Shown one piece after another: positions 1 to 7,904 of a DNA stretch of 64,000 bases (position 1 is its first letter; each line of letters opens with the position of its first letter). The position numbers and the translations under genes were made by a program. The notes under the pieces were generated by a model. That model had not been told where the DNA came from. It ran no database searches and worked only from the letters and a program-made list of their open reading frames with translations. This stretch comes from SIG299 sp051880375. GTDB taxonomy: Bacteria > Bacillota > Clostridia > Lachnospirales > Lachnospiraceae. The stretch is from assembly GCA_051880375.1 (NCBI GenBank), contig JBJENV010000076.1:1-64000 (forward strand), written 5' to 3'.

Positions 1-64
1 CCTGACGCAGTGTTTCTTCCCCGTACAAATCCTGACTGCCGGTGATAAAATATAGTTTTTGCAT
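1..64 (-). CDS. araA: L-arabinose isomerase, N-terminal fragment
   Basis: The minus strand from position 64 starts with ATG and reads MQKLYFITGSQDLYGEETLR, which matches the conserved start of L-arabinose isomerases (FxTGSQ-LYGEETL). Only 21 codons lie inside the window; the rest is off the left edge. A GGCAGGG sequence lies about 8 nt before the ATG. The enzyme converts L-arabinose to L-ribulose in the cytoplasm. It is divergent from an AraC-type regulator, the usual arrangement for an arabinose locus. The identification rests on one short motif. Confidence 0.75.
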   Translation of the reverse strand, partial: MQKLYFITGSQDLYGEETLRQ

Positions 65-150
65 AGTAAATACCCTGCCTTTCCGTTATTCTTTCTTTTC
101 TCAGTATGCCACATTCCGCCCTTACAGGAAAGAACTCTGTTGTTCCAAAC

Positions 151-179
151 TGGACATTTATTGTCTTTTATGTTATACT
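151..179 (+). promoter_or_regulatory. Sigma-A promoter of the AraC-type regulator
   Basis: TGGACA at 151-156, a 17-nt spacer and TATACT at 174-179. It lies 31 nt before the ATG at 211, which also argues against translation starting at the upstream ATG at 106. Confidence 0.7.
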
Positions 180-210
180 TTTTCGAGAAAATTGTGAGGA
201 AAACGGAACT

Positions 211-1086
211 ATGTTAGCAAATTTTGAAAAAAGAGAGCATGGCAAAGCGCAAAAGGTCTGGGCAGGTAAATACCGAAACCTTCGGAATCTTCCGCACTGG
301 CATCTGGAATGCGAACTGATTTCCGTGGAAAACGGTTCTGCAAATATTTCATACAATAACCAGTCTTATGAACTTACCGAAGGCAGCGCCCTGCTTGCGG
401 ATGCAGGCGCGGTGCATTCCATTCAGGGAAGCGAAGGAAGTATTCTGTCCGTTATTTTGTTTGACGCCTCCCTTCTGCCGATGCCTCTTTCTCACTGCCG
501 CCTCGCCTCGCCGGTATTTTCTGCGGAGCGCTACGGACTGTCTTCCCGCATGAAAGAAATCCGCGCCGAATTGAGACACCGGGAGCTTTGCTACGAATGG
601 AAGGCTTCCTGCCTTCTTGCAGAATTTCTCATCGACTTATTCCGCACCGAGGAAACCGTTCCGAAGACCGCCGCCTCCGAAACGCCGGCTATGACGGTTT
701 ACAAGCAGTTGTTACAGGAAATCGATAAAAACTATTCCTATATTACTTTCTCGGAAGCCGCCTCAATTGCCGGGCTGTCGGAGGCTTATTTCTCACGCTA
801 TTTCCGCAGGCTGTCGGGTATGACCTTCTCCCGTTATTTAAATACCGTTCGCGTGGAAAAGGCAATTTTCCTGCTGCGGGATACCAGACACCCACTCCCT
901 GTAACAAGCATCGCCTCGCAATGCGGCTTTGATACCATCCGTCATTTCAATCGCGTCTTTAAGGAAATTACGGGAACAAACCCAAAGCGTCTTCCTCCCG
1001 ATTTCGTACTGGAAGCCCGCCCGAATCCGGTACAGGAAAGCTCCTTTAATCCGACGCTCACCTCCTCGGAGCTCTTAGCGGAATAA
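211..1086 (+). CDS. AraC family transcriptional regulator
   Basis: A 291-residue one-component regulator. The N-terminal half looks like a cupin sugar-binding domain (HWHLECELI, then GSANISYNNQ and GAVHSI). The C-terminal about 100 residues hold two helix-turn-helix units of the AraC type (FSEAASIAGLSEAYFSRYFR; VTSIASQCGFDTIRHFNRVFK). The frame is open back to 106, but the ATG at 211 has GAGGA 11 nt upstream and a good promoter lies between the two starts, so 211 is preferred. Divergence from araA suggests, by inference, that it senses arabinose or an arabinoside. The M23 peptidase gene follows 50 nt later with no visible terminator. Confidence 0.88.
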   Translation: MLANFEKREHGKAQKVWAGKYRNLRNLPHWHLECELISVENGSANISYNNQSYELTEGSALLADAGAVHSIQGSEGSILSVILFDASLLPMPLSHCRLASPVFSAERYGLSSRMKEIRAELRHRELCYEWKASCLLAEFLIDLFRTEETVPKTAASETPAMTVYKQLLQEIDKNYSYITFSEAASIAGLSEAYFSRYFRRLSGMTFSRYLNTVRVEKAIFLLRDTRHPLPVTSIASQCGFDTIRHFNRVFKEITGTNPKRLPPDFVLEARPNPVQESSFNPTLTSSELLAE

Positions 1087-1139
1087 AGCAATGTTTCCTC
1101 TTCATATACTGTAACAATGATGTTCCCTCCGAGGTTTTG

Positions 1140-2288
1140 ATGAAACGCTTCAAAATATACTATCTGATTTTGCTTGAGGTGCTCTGCTTCATTCTCCTCT
1201 CTTTCTTTTACATAAAAAATGAAGTCTCACCGGACAGTCCTTCGCCGGATACTTCCGTGCCGGAAGATGACGGTCCCTATCCTACGCTTCCGCAGTACAC
1301 GATTGAGGAAAGCTACGAAACGACGTCCGATGGCAAAAACTTTATTAAATGGGTGGATTTTAAGGTTACCTGTGAAGCACTGGAGGATGCCTATGAACAG
1401 GACGTTGCTACCTACGGGCAGGATATCCACTTAAACTGGATTGAACTGCTTGCCTATCTTGCCACAAGCTATGGCGGCGACTTCTCCAAATATAAAAAAA
1501 GTGACATGAAAAAGCTCGCCGATTCCCTGCTTTCCGGCGAAACAACCATGGAAGAGCTTTCTGCCGACCGGAAATACTATGACTATTATTACGAAGCTTA
1601 CTCCGCAGTACTCGGCGGCATGGTCGGCGAATATGAAATTGAAACAGAGAAAGAAGCCGAAGGCGGGAACGTCTGGGAACAGAAATATGGTCTGAAATGC
1701 TATCTGCCGATTGCCAAAAACTTTCCCTACTCCGATTACGACGATTTCGGTGCCTCCCGCTCCTACGGCTACAAGCGCCTCCATTTAGGTCATGACATGC
1801 TCGGGCAGGTAGGTACGCCGATTATTGCGGTAGAATCCGGCTATGTCGAAGCGCTCGGCTGGAACGAATTCGGCGGCTGGCGAATCGGCATCCGTAGCTT
1901 TGACGGCAAGCGCTACTATTACTATGCCCACCTGCGCAAAAACTTTCCGTATAACAAGTCGCTTACCGTCGGCAGCGTCGTCACTGCCGGAGATGTCATC
2001 GGCTACCTTGGCCGCACCGGCTACAGCAAAACCGAAAACACAAACAACATCGAAACAGCCCATCTTCATTTTGGCCTGCAGCTGATTTTCGACGAATCGC
2101 AGAAGGAATGTGACAGTGAAATCTGGATTGACTGCTACGAATTGATTCTGTTTTTATACCGCAACAGAAGCGAAACAGAAAAGAACCTCGAAACAAAAGA
2201 ATGGTCGCGAATTTTAAAGATGCGCGACCCTCTTGCGGAGGAATATAAAAAAGTGACGGAAAATACGGAAAATCAGGCAGAAAAATAG
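1140..2288 (+). CDS. Membrane-anchored M23 family metallopeptidase
   Basis: About 382 residues. One N-terminal membrane segment (residues 5-25) is followed by a charged, proline-rich linker and an uncharacterised middle region rich in Tyr. The C-terminal domain carries the LytM/M23 zinc motifs HLGHD and, later, HLHFG, with YYYYAHLRKNF between them. Such enzymes cut peptidoglycan cross-links and act outside the membrane. GAGG at 1131-1134 favours the ATG at 1140 over the in-frame TTG at 1137. It may be co-transcribed with the AraC-type gene. The substrate bond and physiological role cannot be read from sequence. Confidence 0.85.
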   Translation: MKRFKIYYLILLEVLCFILLSFFYIKNEVSPDSPSPDTSVPEDDGPYPTLPQYTIEESYETTSDGKNFIKWVDFKVTCEALEDAYEQDVATYGQDIHLNWIELLAYLATSYGGDFSKYKKSDMKKLADSLLSGETTMEELSADRKYYDYYYEAYSAVLGGMVGEYEIETEKEAEGGNVWEQKYGLKCYLPIAKNFPYSDYDDFGASRSYGYKRLHLGHDMLGQVGTPIIAVESGYVEALGWNEFGGWRIGIRSFDGKRYYYYAHLRKNFPYNKSLTVGSVVTAGDVIGYLGRTGYSKTENTNNIETAHLHFGLQLIFDESQKECDSEIWIDCYELILFLYRNRSETEKNLETKEWSRILKMRDPLAEEYKKVTENTENQAEK

Positions 2289-2301
2289 GCAGAAATGCCG
2301 C

Positions 2302-2330
2302 TTGACGGAAAAATTGTTTTCCTGTATGAT
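2302..2330 (+). promoter_or_regulatory. Sigma-A promoter of the MATE gene
   Basis: TTGACG at 2302-2307, spacer 17, TATGAT at 2325-2330, 41 nt before the MATE start codon. Confidence 0.65.
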
Positions 2331-2370
2331 ATGCAATCGGTATCTGCAATCATAGAATAAAGGAGACATT

Positions 2371-3744
2371 ATGACAAAGGACATGACAACCGGCTCGCCG
2401 TTTCGGTGCATTGTCGGTTTTGCAACCCCTGTATTTTTAGGAATGCTGTTTCAGCAGCTATATAACATGGTCGACACCATGATTGTCGGTCAGTTTCTCG
2501 GAATCAATCCGCTTGCCGGAGTCGGAGCTACCGCCTCCCTGTACTTTTTGGTTATCGGTTCCTGTACCGGTATCTGCAACGGCTTCGCCATTCCGATTGC
2601 GCAGATGTTCGGCGCAAAGAATTTCGGTCTGCTAAAGAAGCTTGCTGCTGCCTGCGCGGTGCTTTGTGTCGGTCTCTCCGTCATTATCACGTTCATTACC
2701 GTACTTGCCTGTCATCCGCTGCTGCACATGATGAACACTCCGGCGGAAGCCTACCGATACGCCTATCTGTACATCGTCATCATATTTGCGGGAATTCCGT
2801 TTACCTTTTTATATAACATGGTGGCTTCCATTCTCCGTTCCCTCGGAGACAGTAAAACACCGGTTGTCTTTCTTGTCATTTCCTCGGTGTTAAACATTAT
2901 CCTTGATTTATTTTTTATTCTGGTACTGCACTTAAATGTAGCCGGTGCAGCGCTTGCTACCGTTGTGGCACAGGCAGTTTCCGGCATTGCTTCTTTCTTT
3001 TATATGGTAAAGAAGTTTGATATTTTAAAGCTGTCGAAGAGCGACTGGATGCCGACCTCATTTGCTTATTTCCGCCTCTGCACCATCGGCCTTCCGATGG
3101 GACTCCAGTATACGATTACCGCCATCGGTTCGATTGTCATCCAGACCGCCGTCAATTCCTTCGGTGAGGCGACTGTCGCAGGCGTTGCGGCAGCACAGAA
3201 AATCTACTCGTTAATTTCCTGTCCGTTAGAGGCAATCGGTGCAACCATGGCAACCTATGCCGGGCAGAATGTCGGTGCAGGACGCTTTGACCGTGTGCGC
3301 CGTGGGCTGTTTGTATCCACCGTTACCGGTATTGTACTTTCCGTTGCCACCTTTGGACTGATGTTTCTGTTTGGCGGCCGGATGTCCCTGCTGTTCATTG
3401 ACGCAAAAGAAACAGCTGCACTGGAGGCTGCACAGCAATACACTATGGTCTGCACCGCAGGCTTCTCCCTGCTGACCTTTATTCTGACATTCCGCTTCAC
3501 GATACAAGGTATGGGCTTTTCCCCTCTTGCCATGATTGCCGGAGTATTGGAAATGGTGGCGCGCTGCTTTGTCGGAATTGTCCTTCCTGCCCATATCGGC
3601 TACTTAAGCATCTGCCTGTCCAGTCCTGCTGCATGGCTGACCGCCGATTTGTTCCTGATTCCTGCCTTCTTCTATTGTTTAAAGAAGGCAACCGCTCATT
3701 ATATGCAACCGGCGAAAACCTCCGGAGCCGGGAGAGCAAATTAA
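2371..3744 (+). CDS. MATE family efflux transporter
   Basis: A 457-residue polytopic membrane protein with about 12 hydrophobic segments in two similar halves. The N-terminal signature FATPVFLGMLFQQLYNMVDT and the later G-L-P-MGLQ segment are typical of the MATE family. Members export organic cations or drugs by Na+ or H+ antiport in the cytoplasmic membrane. The start has AAAGGAG 7 nt upstream and its own promoter. The substrate is unknown. The gene converges on the kinase gene ending at 3767. Confidence 0.92.
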   Translation: MTKDMTTGSPFRCIVGFATPVFLGMLFQQLYNMVDTMIVGQFLGINPLAGVGATASLYFLVIGSCTGICNGFAIPIAQMFGAKNFGLLKKLAAACAVLCVGLSVIITFITVLACHPLLHMMNTPAEAYRYAYLYIVIIFAGIPFTFLYNMVASILRSLGDSKTPVVFLVISSVLNIILDLFFILVLHLNVAGAALATVVAQAVSGIASFFYMVKKFDILKLSKSDWMPTSFAYFRLCTIGLPMGLQYTITAIGSIVIQTAVNSFGEATVAGVAAAQKIYSLISCPLEAIGATMATYAGQNVGAGRFDRVRRGLFVSTVTGIVLSVATFGLMFLFGGRMSLLFIDAKETAALEAAQQYTMVCTAGFSLLTFILTFRFTIQGMGFSPLAMIAGVLEMVARCFVGIVLPAHIGYLSICLSSPAAWLTADLFLIPAFFYCLKKATAHYMQPAKTSGAGRAN

Positions 3745-3760
3745 TCTCTTTCTGCTCTCC
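3731..3760. terminator. Bidirectional hairpin between MATE and kinase genes
   Basis: GGAGAGCA (3731-3738) pairs with TGCTCTCC (3753-3760). It lies between two convergent genes and includes the MATE stop codon. Neither side has a strong T run. Confidence 0.45.
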
Positions 3761-3766
3761 TGATAT

Positions 3767-6547
3767 TTACTGCATAGTTGCACTAAGCTCCGTAAGCAAT
3801 TCCTCATACTCCGCCATCACCTCATCATGATGTTCATGAATATAGGAATAGTCCTCATTCTTTGCTGCAAGCTCCAGAGCCTTTGCGTGCTCCGAAAGTT
3901 TTTCCGCCCCGATAGTCAGTGAAGTACTTTTTAACGCATGCACATGGACCTGGTAGTCTTGCCATGACTCTTCGGCATACTCTTTCTCCAGTGTTTCCCT
4001 CTTATCTCCCTGAATATATGTACGAATCATTTCCAGGAAGAAAGCTTCATCATTCATGCAGTATCCCAAACCTACCTGCACATTCAGAGATGGAAATCGT
4101 TCTTCCAGAGTTTTTGGTTCTGCCGCCTCCGGTTCTGCCTTCTCTGGTTCTACTGTCTCTGGTTTCTGCTCCGTGTCATCTTCTACCTTCACCAAGTCCT
4201 TCGGCAAATAGTTACGAAGCAGTTGCATCAATGCTTCCTCACGTATCGGCTTTGACAAGTAATTTGTGAAACCATCTTCTAAATATTTCTCCTTTGCACC
4301 CACAACTGCATTTGCTGTCAATGCAATGACCGGTGTATCCTCATTGAGATGTCCTTTTAACTGTTTCATCGCCCTCAAAGTCTCAACTCCATCCATCTCC
4401 GGCATCATGTGGTCGAGAAAAATAATGTCATACTTTTCTCCGTAAATCAAGCGCAGACATTCTTCTCCGCTATGTGCCACATCAACCTTTGCTCTTGTTT
4501 GCTTTAAATAGCCCTGCGCGACTTTTAAGTTCATCTCGACATCATCCACCACCAGAATTTTAGCTTCCGGTGCCTTAAGAACCTGAGAATCTCCTTCTGC
4601 TGAATGAATATATTGCTGATATTTCTGAGTAAAGTCACCTAACGGTTCGGAATTTACCACCCGCTGCGGAATGGTTGCGGTGAAAACAGAGCCTTTTCCA
4701 TACTCACTTGCGACATGAATTTCTCCGCCCATCAATTCAACCAGATTTTTCGTAAGACTAAGTCCTAATCCTGTTCCTTCGATGCTGCGGTTTTTCTCTT
4801 CATCCACTCTTGTAAAGTTTAAAAACAGCTTATCTATATCCGATTTCCTGATACCAATGCCGCTGTCCTCTACTTCTACCCTTAACAGAATCTGCTTTCC
4901 TTCCGCCTGCTCGTATCCCATACGAAGAATTACGTTTCCTTCTTTCGTATATTTCACGGCATTTGACAGGAAGTTATTAATAATCTGTCTGACGCGCACC
5001 TCGTCTCCATAAAGAACAGACGGTATTTGGGAATCAATCTCCATTTCAAAATTCAAATCTTTCGCATCTGCTCTGGCTTTGGTCATATGATAACAGTCAT
5101 TCAAAACCGAAAATAACTCATATTCCACCGGGATAATTTCCATTTTTCCGGATTCAATTTTAGAAATATCCAATACATCGTTGACAATGGATAATAAGGT
5201 CTGGCTGGCACTTTCTATATTTTTGGCATACTCCCTGATTTCTTCTGCATCACAGGTATCACAATTTTTTAAAAGCATGGAATTCATACCGATGATTCCA
5301 TTAATCGGCGTACGGATTTCGTGTGACATGTTGGCAAGGAAGCGGCTTTTCGCCACATTTGCCGCAACGGCATCATTTTTTGCCTGCTCTACAAATTTCA
5401 CATGCTCCTGCATCATTTGACGCATATAGATAATGAGTGTACAAATTGCAAAAACACATACCCCGTATCTGCTTGCCTTTCCTAAATCTCCCACTTTTAT
5501 GGTATAAGTTCTCAAAAGATCAATAAGTGCACCGAGCATCATACAGAAAACTCCGGCAAGGAGTATACCGGTCTCCAGACTTTTTTCTTTCCTGGTATTC
5601 TTTCCCAATGCAACCACATTCACAATAATAAGCACAAAAATAATTCCATGAGAGACGAAGGACATCTCCATAAAATCCGCATATCCCAAAATCTGGAGAG
5701 TCAGCTGAACCACTACATTTACGGTAGAAGCAAACATTGCCGTCAATATAATTTTTCGAATTTCAGGCATGGACTCATAACAATACGCTTCCAAAAAAAG
5801 AGGTGCAGTCATCAGAATGAGAAAGATGAGATTGGAATACAACGTCTGGTTCCCGTAAAATACTTCCGGTACCTTTGTCTCTATCAAATAGTAAATGCTC
5901 ATAAGTAACAGATAGATACCCAGGTACTCCACACCACCGATCTTTTTTTGCGACATTTTCTGTACGATTGCCAATACCAGAAAAACCACAGCAATAATAA
6001 AGACAATGATAGTCAAAATGAGATCAATGGCTTTTTGCTTTATAAAATGAAAAATTGCCACATCTCTTTTTGCAACAGATATTTCCGTAATATAAGTGGC
6101 ATAATCGGAATACGGCGAACTCATTTCAATCTGTATCTCCCCCGCTTCACAATCCTTTGGTATATCGGCAAAAACCATCACACTTCCCGGTGTGTTTCCA
6201 AACAATCTCTCATCCTTCAGCCCAAAGGTATAGATTTCCTCTCCGTCCACTGTAATTTTTAACGTTTTGTCGGCAGACAGAAATGTCATCGTCTCTCCCC
6301 AGTACTCCCTTGGAATGGTATTTTGAATGACGATTTTTTCATTCGGCCGGCTGGTGGAATTATAAGGCAGTTCCTGCAGCTCTGTCTTTGTCCCATCTTC
6401 TCTGAGCAGTACCCAGCCTGTGTTAAAAGACTCCACCTTACCCTTTGCCAGAGTCATGTCATCCACCTTTGCTGTTCTCATCACAATTATGATTACTGCC
6501 AACTGTATAAAAAAGATAGTCCATATTACCTTATCATACTTTTTCAT
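3767..6547 (-). CDS. Hybrid sensor histidine kinase with 7TM-type sensor, receiver and HPt domains
   Basis: 926 residues from the preferred ATG at 6547 (AGAGGTGG upstream); the frame is open to 6595. Order: one membrane segment (8-24), an extracytoplasmic domain (about 30-165), about seven membrane segments (170-378, 7TMR-DISM-like), HisKA with NMSHEIRTPIN (His409), HATPase (DSGIGI, GTGLGL), a receiver with ILVVDD and LDHMMPEMDG (Asp712), a Glu/Pro linker (793-815) and a C-terminal HPt domain HALKSTS (His870). The full phosphorelay His-Asp-His is intact. It is the last gene of the seven-gene signalling operon; the terminal phosphate acceptor is not evident, though the lone receiver at 12681 is a candidate. 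Confidence 0.92.
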   Translation of the reverse strand: MKKYDKVIWTIFFIQLAVIIIVMRTAKVDDMTLAKGKVESFNTGWVLLREDGTKTELQELPYNSTSRPNEKIVIQNTIPREYWGETMTFLSADKTLKITVDGEEIYTFGLKDERLFGNTPGSVMVFADIPKDCEAGEIQIEMSSPYSDYATYITEISVAKRDVAIFHFIKQKAIDLILTIIVFIIAVVFLVLAIVQKMSQKKIGGVEYLGIYLLLMSIYYLIETKVPEVFYGNQTLYSNLIFLILMTAPLFLEAYCYESMPEIRKIILTAMFASTVNVVVQLTLQILGYADFMEMSFVSHGIIFVLIIVNVVALGKNTRKEKSLETGILLAGVFCMMLGALIDLLRTYTIKVGDLGKASRYGVCVFAICTLIIYMRQMMQEHVKFVEQAKNDAVAANVAKSRFLANMSHEIRTPINGIIGMNSMLLKNCDTCDAEEIREYAKNIESASQTLLSIVNDVLDISKIESGKMEIIPVEYELFSVLNDCYHMTKARADAKDLNFEMEIDSQIPSVLYGDEVRVRQIINNFLSNAVKYTKEGNVILRMGYEQAEGKQILLRVEVEDSGIGIRKSDIDKLFLNFTRVDEEKNRSIEGTGLGLSLTKNLVELMGGEIHVASEYGKGSVFTATIPQRVVNSEPLGDFTQKYQQYIHSAEGDSQVLKAPEAKILVVDDVEMNLKVAQGYLKQTRAKVDVAHSGEECLRLIYGEKYDIIFLDHMMPEMDGVETLRAMKQLKGHLNEDTPVIALTANAVVGAKEKYLEDGFTNYLSKPIREEALMQLLRNYLPKDLVKVEDDTEQKPETVEPEKAEPEAAEPKTLEERFPSLNVQVGLGYCMNDEAFFLEMIRTYIQGDKRETLEKEYAEESWQDYQVHVHALKSTSLTIGAEKLSEHAKALELAAKNEDYSYIHEHHDEVMAEYEELLTELSATMQ

Positions 6548-6585
6548 AATCTCCCACCACCTCTGTATCTTCCTATGCAAGAAGC

Positions 6586-7836
6586 CTATATACAACTCCA
6601 GCTGTTTACCATACCATGTACGGTTTCTCTCACTACAGCCGCATGCAGCGGTTTTGTCAAATAGTCATCGATACCCAGTTCGCTGATTCTCTGGATGGTT
6701 TCGATGCTCTTATCTGCAGTCATAAGTACAACAGGTACACGATATTTTTCCCGAATCATCTGATAAAGTGCAAATCCATCGATATCCGGCATCTTCAAAT
6801 CCAACAGAATAAGATGAATCTTTTGTGCTTCTAAGGCATCAAAGGTTTCCTCTTTTGTCTCCACACCGATGACATGGAAATCCGGGATATCTTTCAGTAT
6901 ATGCTCCACCATTTTGATATTCATCACTTCATCATCCACAACCAGAATGTTTTTCCTGCTTCTTTCTTTCTGGCGCATGGAATAATTCTTATCCTCATCG
7001 ATCATCTGAAGCATAATATCTGCAATTTGAGCATCAAATTGCTGTCCCTTTCCTTTCTCAATTTCCGAACGTACAACCTCCTGCGGCAGCGCATCACGAT
7101 AACTGCGATTGCTTGCCATCGCGTCATACGCATCAGCCACACCGATGATTCTCGCAATCTCCGGTATGTTTTCGCCCTCCAGACCGTTTGGATAACCCTT
7201 GCCGTTGTATTGCTCATGATGATATTTTGCCCCATAGGCAAGCCTCACATCTTCATGAATATCTTTCAAGATATGATATCCGCTGACTGTATGAACACGA
7301 ACCTGATTCGACTCCTCCTCCGTCAGTTTCCCCGGTTTGCTGATGATTTCCTCCGGAACCCTGATCTTTCCCACATCATGCAGCAGCGCTGCATAATAAA
7401 TGAGCTTCTGCTCCTCCTCCGATTTTCCCATTCGTTTCGCAATCGCAAGGGAATAATCTGCAACTCTCTGGGAATGTCCGCTTGTATAGCGGTCTTTCGC
7501 ATCAATCGTATAAGCAAGTGCACGGATAATATTCGTGTTCAGCTCGTCCAGATGCTCTCTGTTTTCATGATCCATACACTGATACTTACTGAGTTTCTTC
7601 GCAGAAAATGTACAAAATACTACAATAATCAGGAAAACGGCAACCGACACTAAAATACCGAACAGCAGCTGCATTCTTAAATCATGGAACAGTTTTGTAT
7701 TGCTGACACCAAGTTCGTTGATATCGTTGACGGAACTCCGATAAAAAGAGGAAAAAATATAAACTACCATAAAGCCCAACAGGGAAAATACCATGATAAT
7801 CGTTATTATAAATTGTTTTGAAAATTTATTTTTCAT
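6586..7836 (-). CDS. HD-GYP phosphodiesterase with C-terminal receiver domain
   Basis: 416 residues from the ATG at 7836 (AGGAAAGG upstream, spacing long); the frame is open to 7908. Two membrane segments (10-30, 56-77) are followed by an HD-GYP domain (LLHDVGK with His153-Asp154, HHE, NGKGYP at 211-216) and then a CheY-like receiver (ILVVDD, LLDLKMPD with Asp346, LTKP). HD-GYP domains hydrolyse cyclic-di-GMP. The receiver sits after the enzyme domain, the reverse of the RpfG order, and the protein is membrane bound. It lies between the two hybrid kinases, so one of them probably phosphorylates it. Confidence 0.9.
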   Translation of the reverse strand: MKNKFSKQFIITIIMVFSLLGFMVVYIFSSFYRSSVNDINELGVSNTKLFHDLRMQLLFGILVSVAVFLIIVVFCTFSAKKLSKYQCMDHENREHLDELNTNIIRALAYTIDAKDRYTSGHSQRVADYSLAIAKRMGKSEEEQKLIYYAALLHDVGKIRVPEEIISKPGKLTEEESNQVRVHTVSGYHILKDIHEDVRLAYGAKYHHEQYNGKGYPNGLEGENIPEIARIIGVADAYDAMASNRSYRDALPQEVVRSEIEKGKGQQFDAQIADIMLQMIDEDKNYSMRQKERSRKNILVVDDEVMNIKMVEHILKDIPDFHVIGVETKEETFDALEAQKIHLILLDLKMPDIDGFALYQMIREKYRVPVVLMTADKSIETIQRISELGIDDYLTKPLHAAVVRETVHGMVNSWSCI

Positions 7837-7904
7837 CCTGTCATTTGTCCTTTCCTGATGATACCGGCGGATTGTCATCCCCTTTATGCCCCGTGCTTTC
7901 AGTA

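Noticed and set aside
106..210. Upstream in-frame start of the AraC-type gene
   Set aside because: A sigma-A promoter lies within this stretch and the ATG at 211 has a ribosome site; the extra 35 residues look non-homologous.
6874..7653. 259-codon frame opposite the HD-GYP gene
   Set aside because: Composition and lack of motifs show it is a shadow of the real gene.
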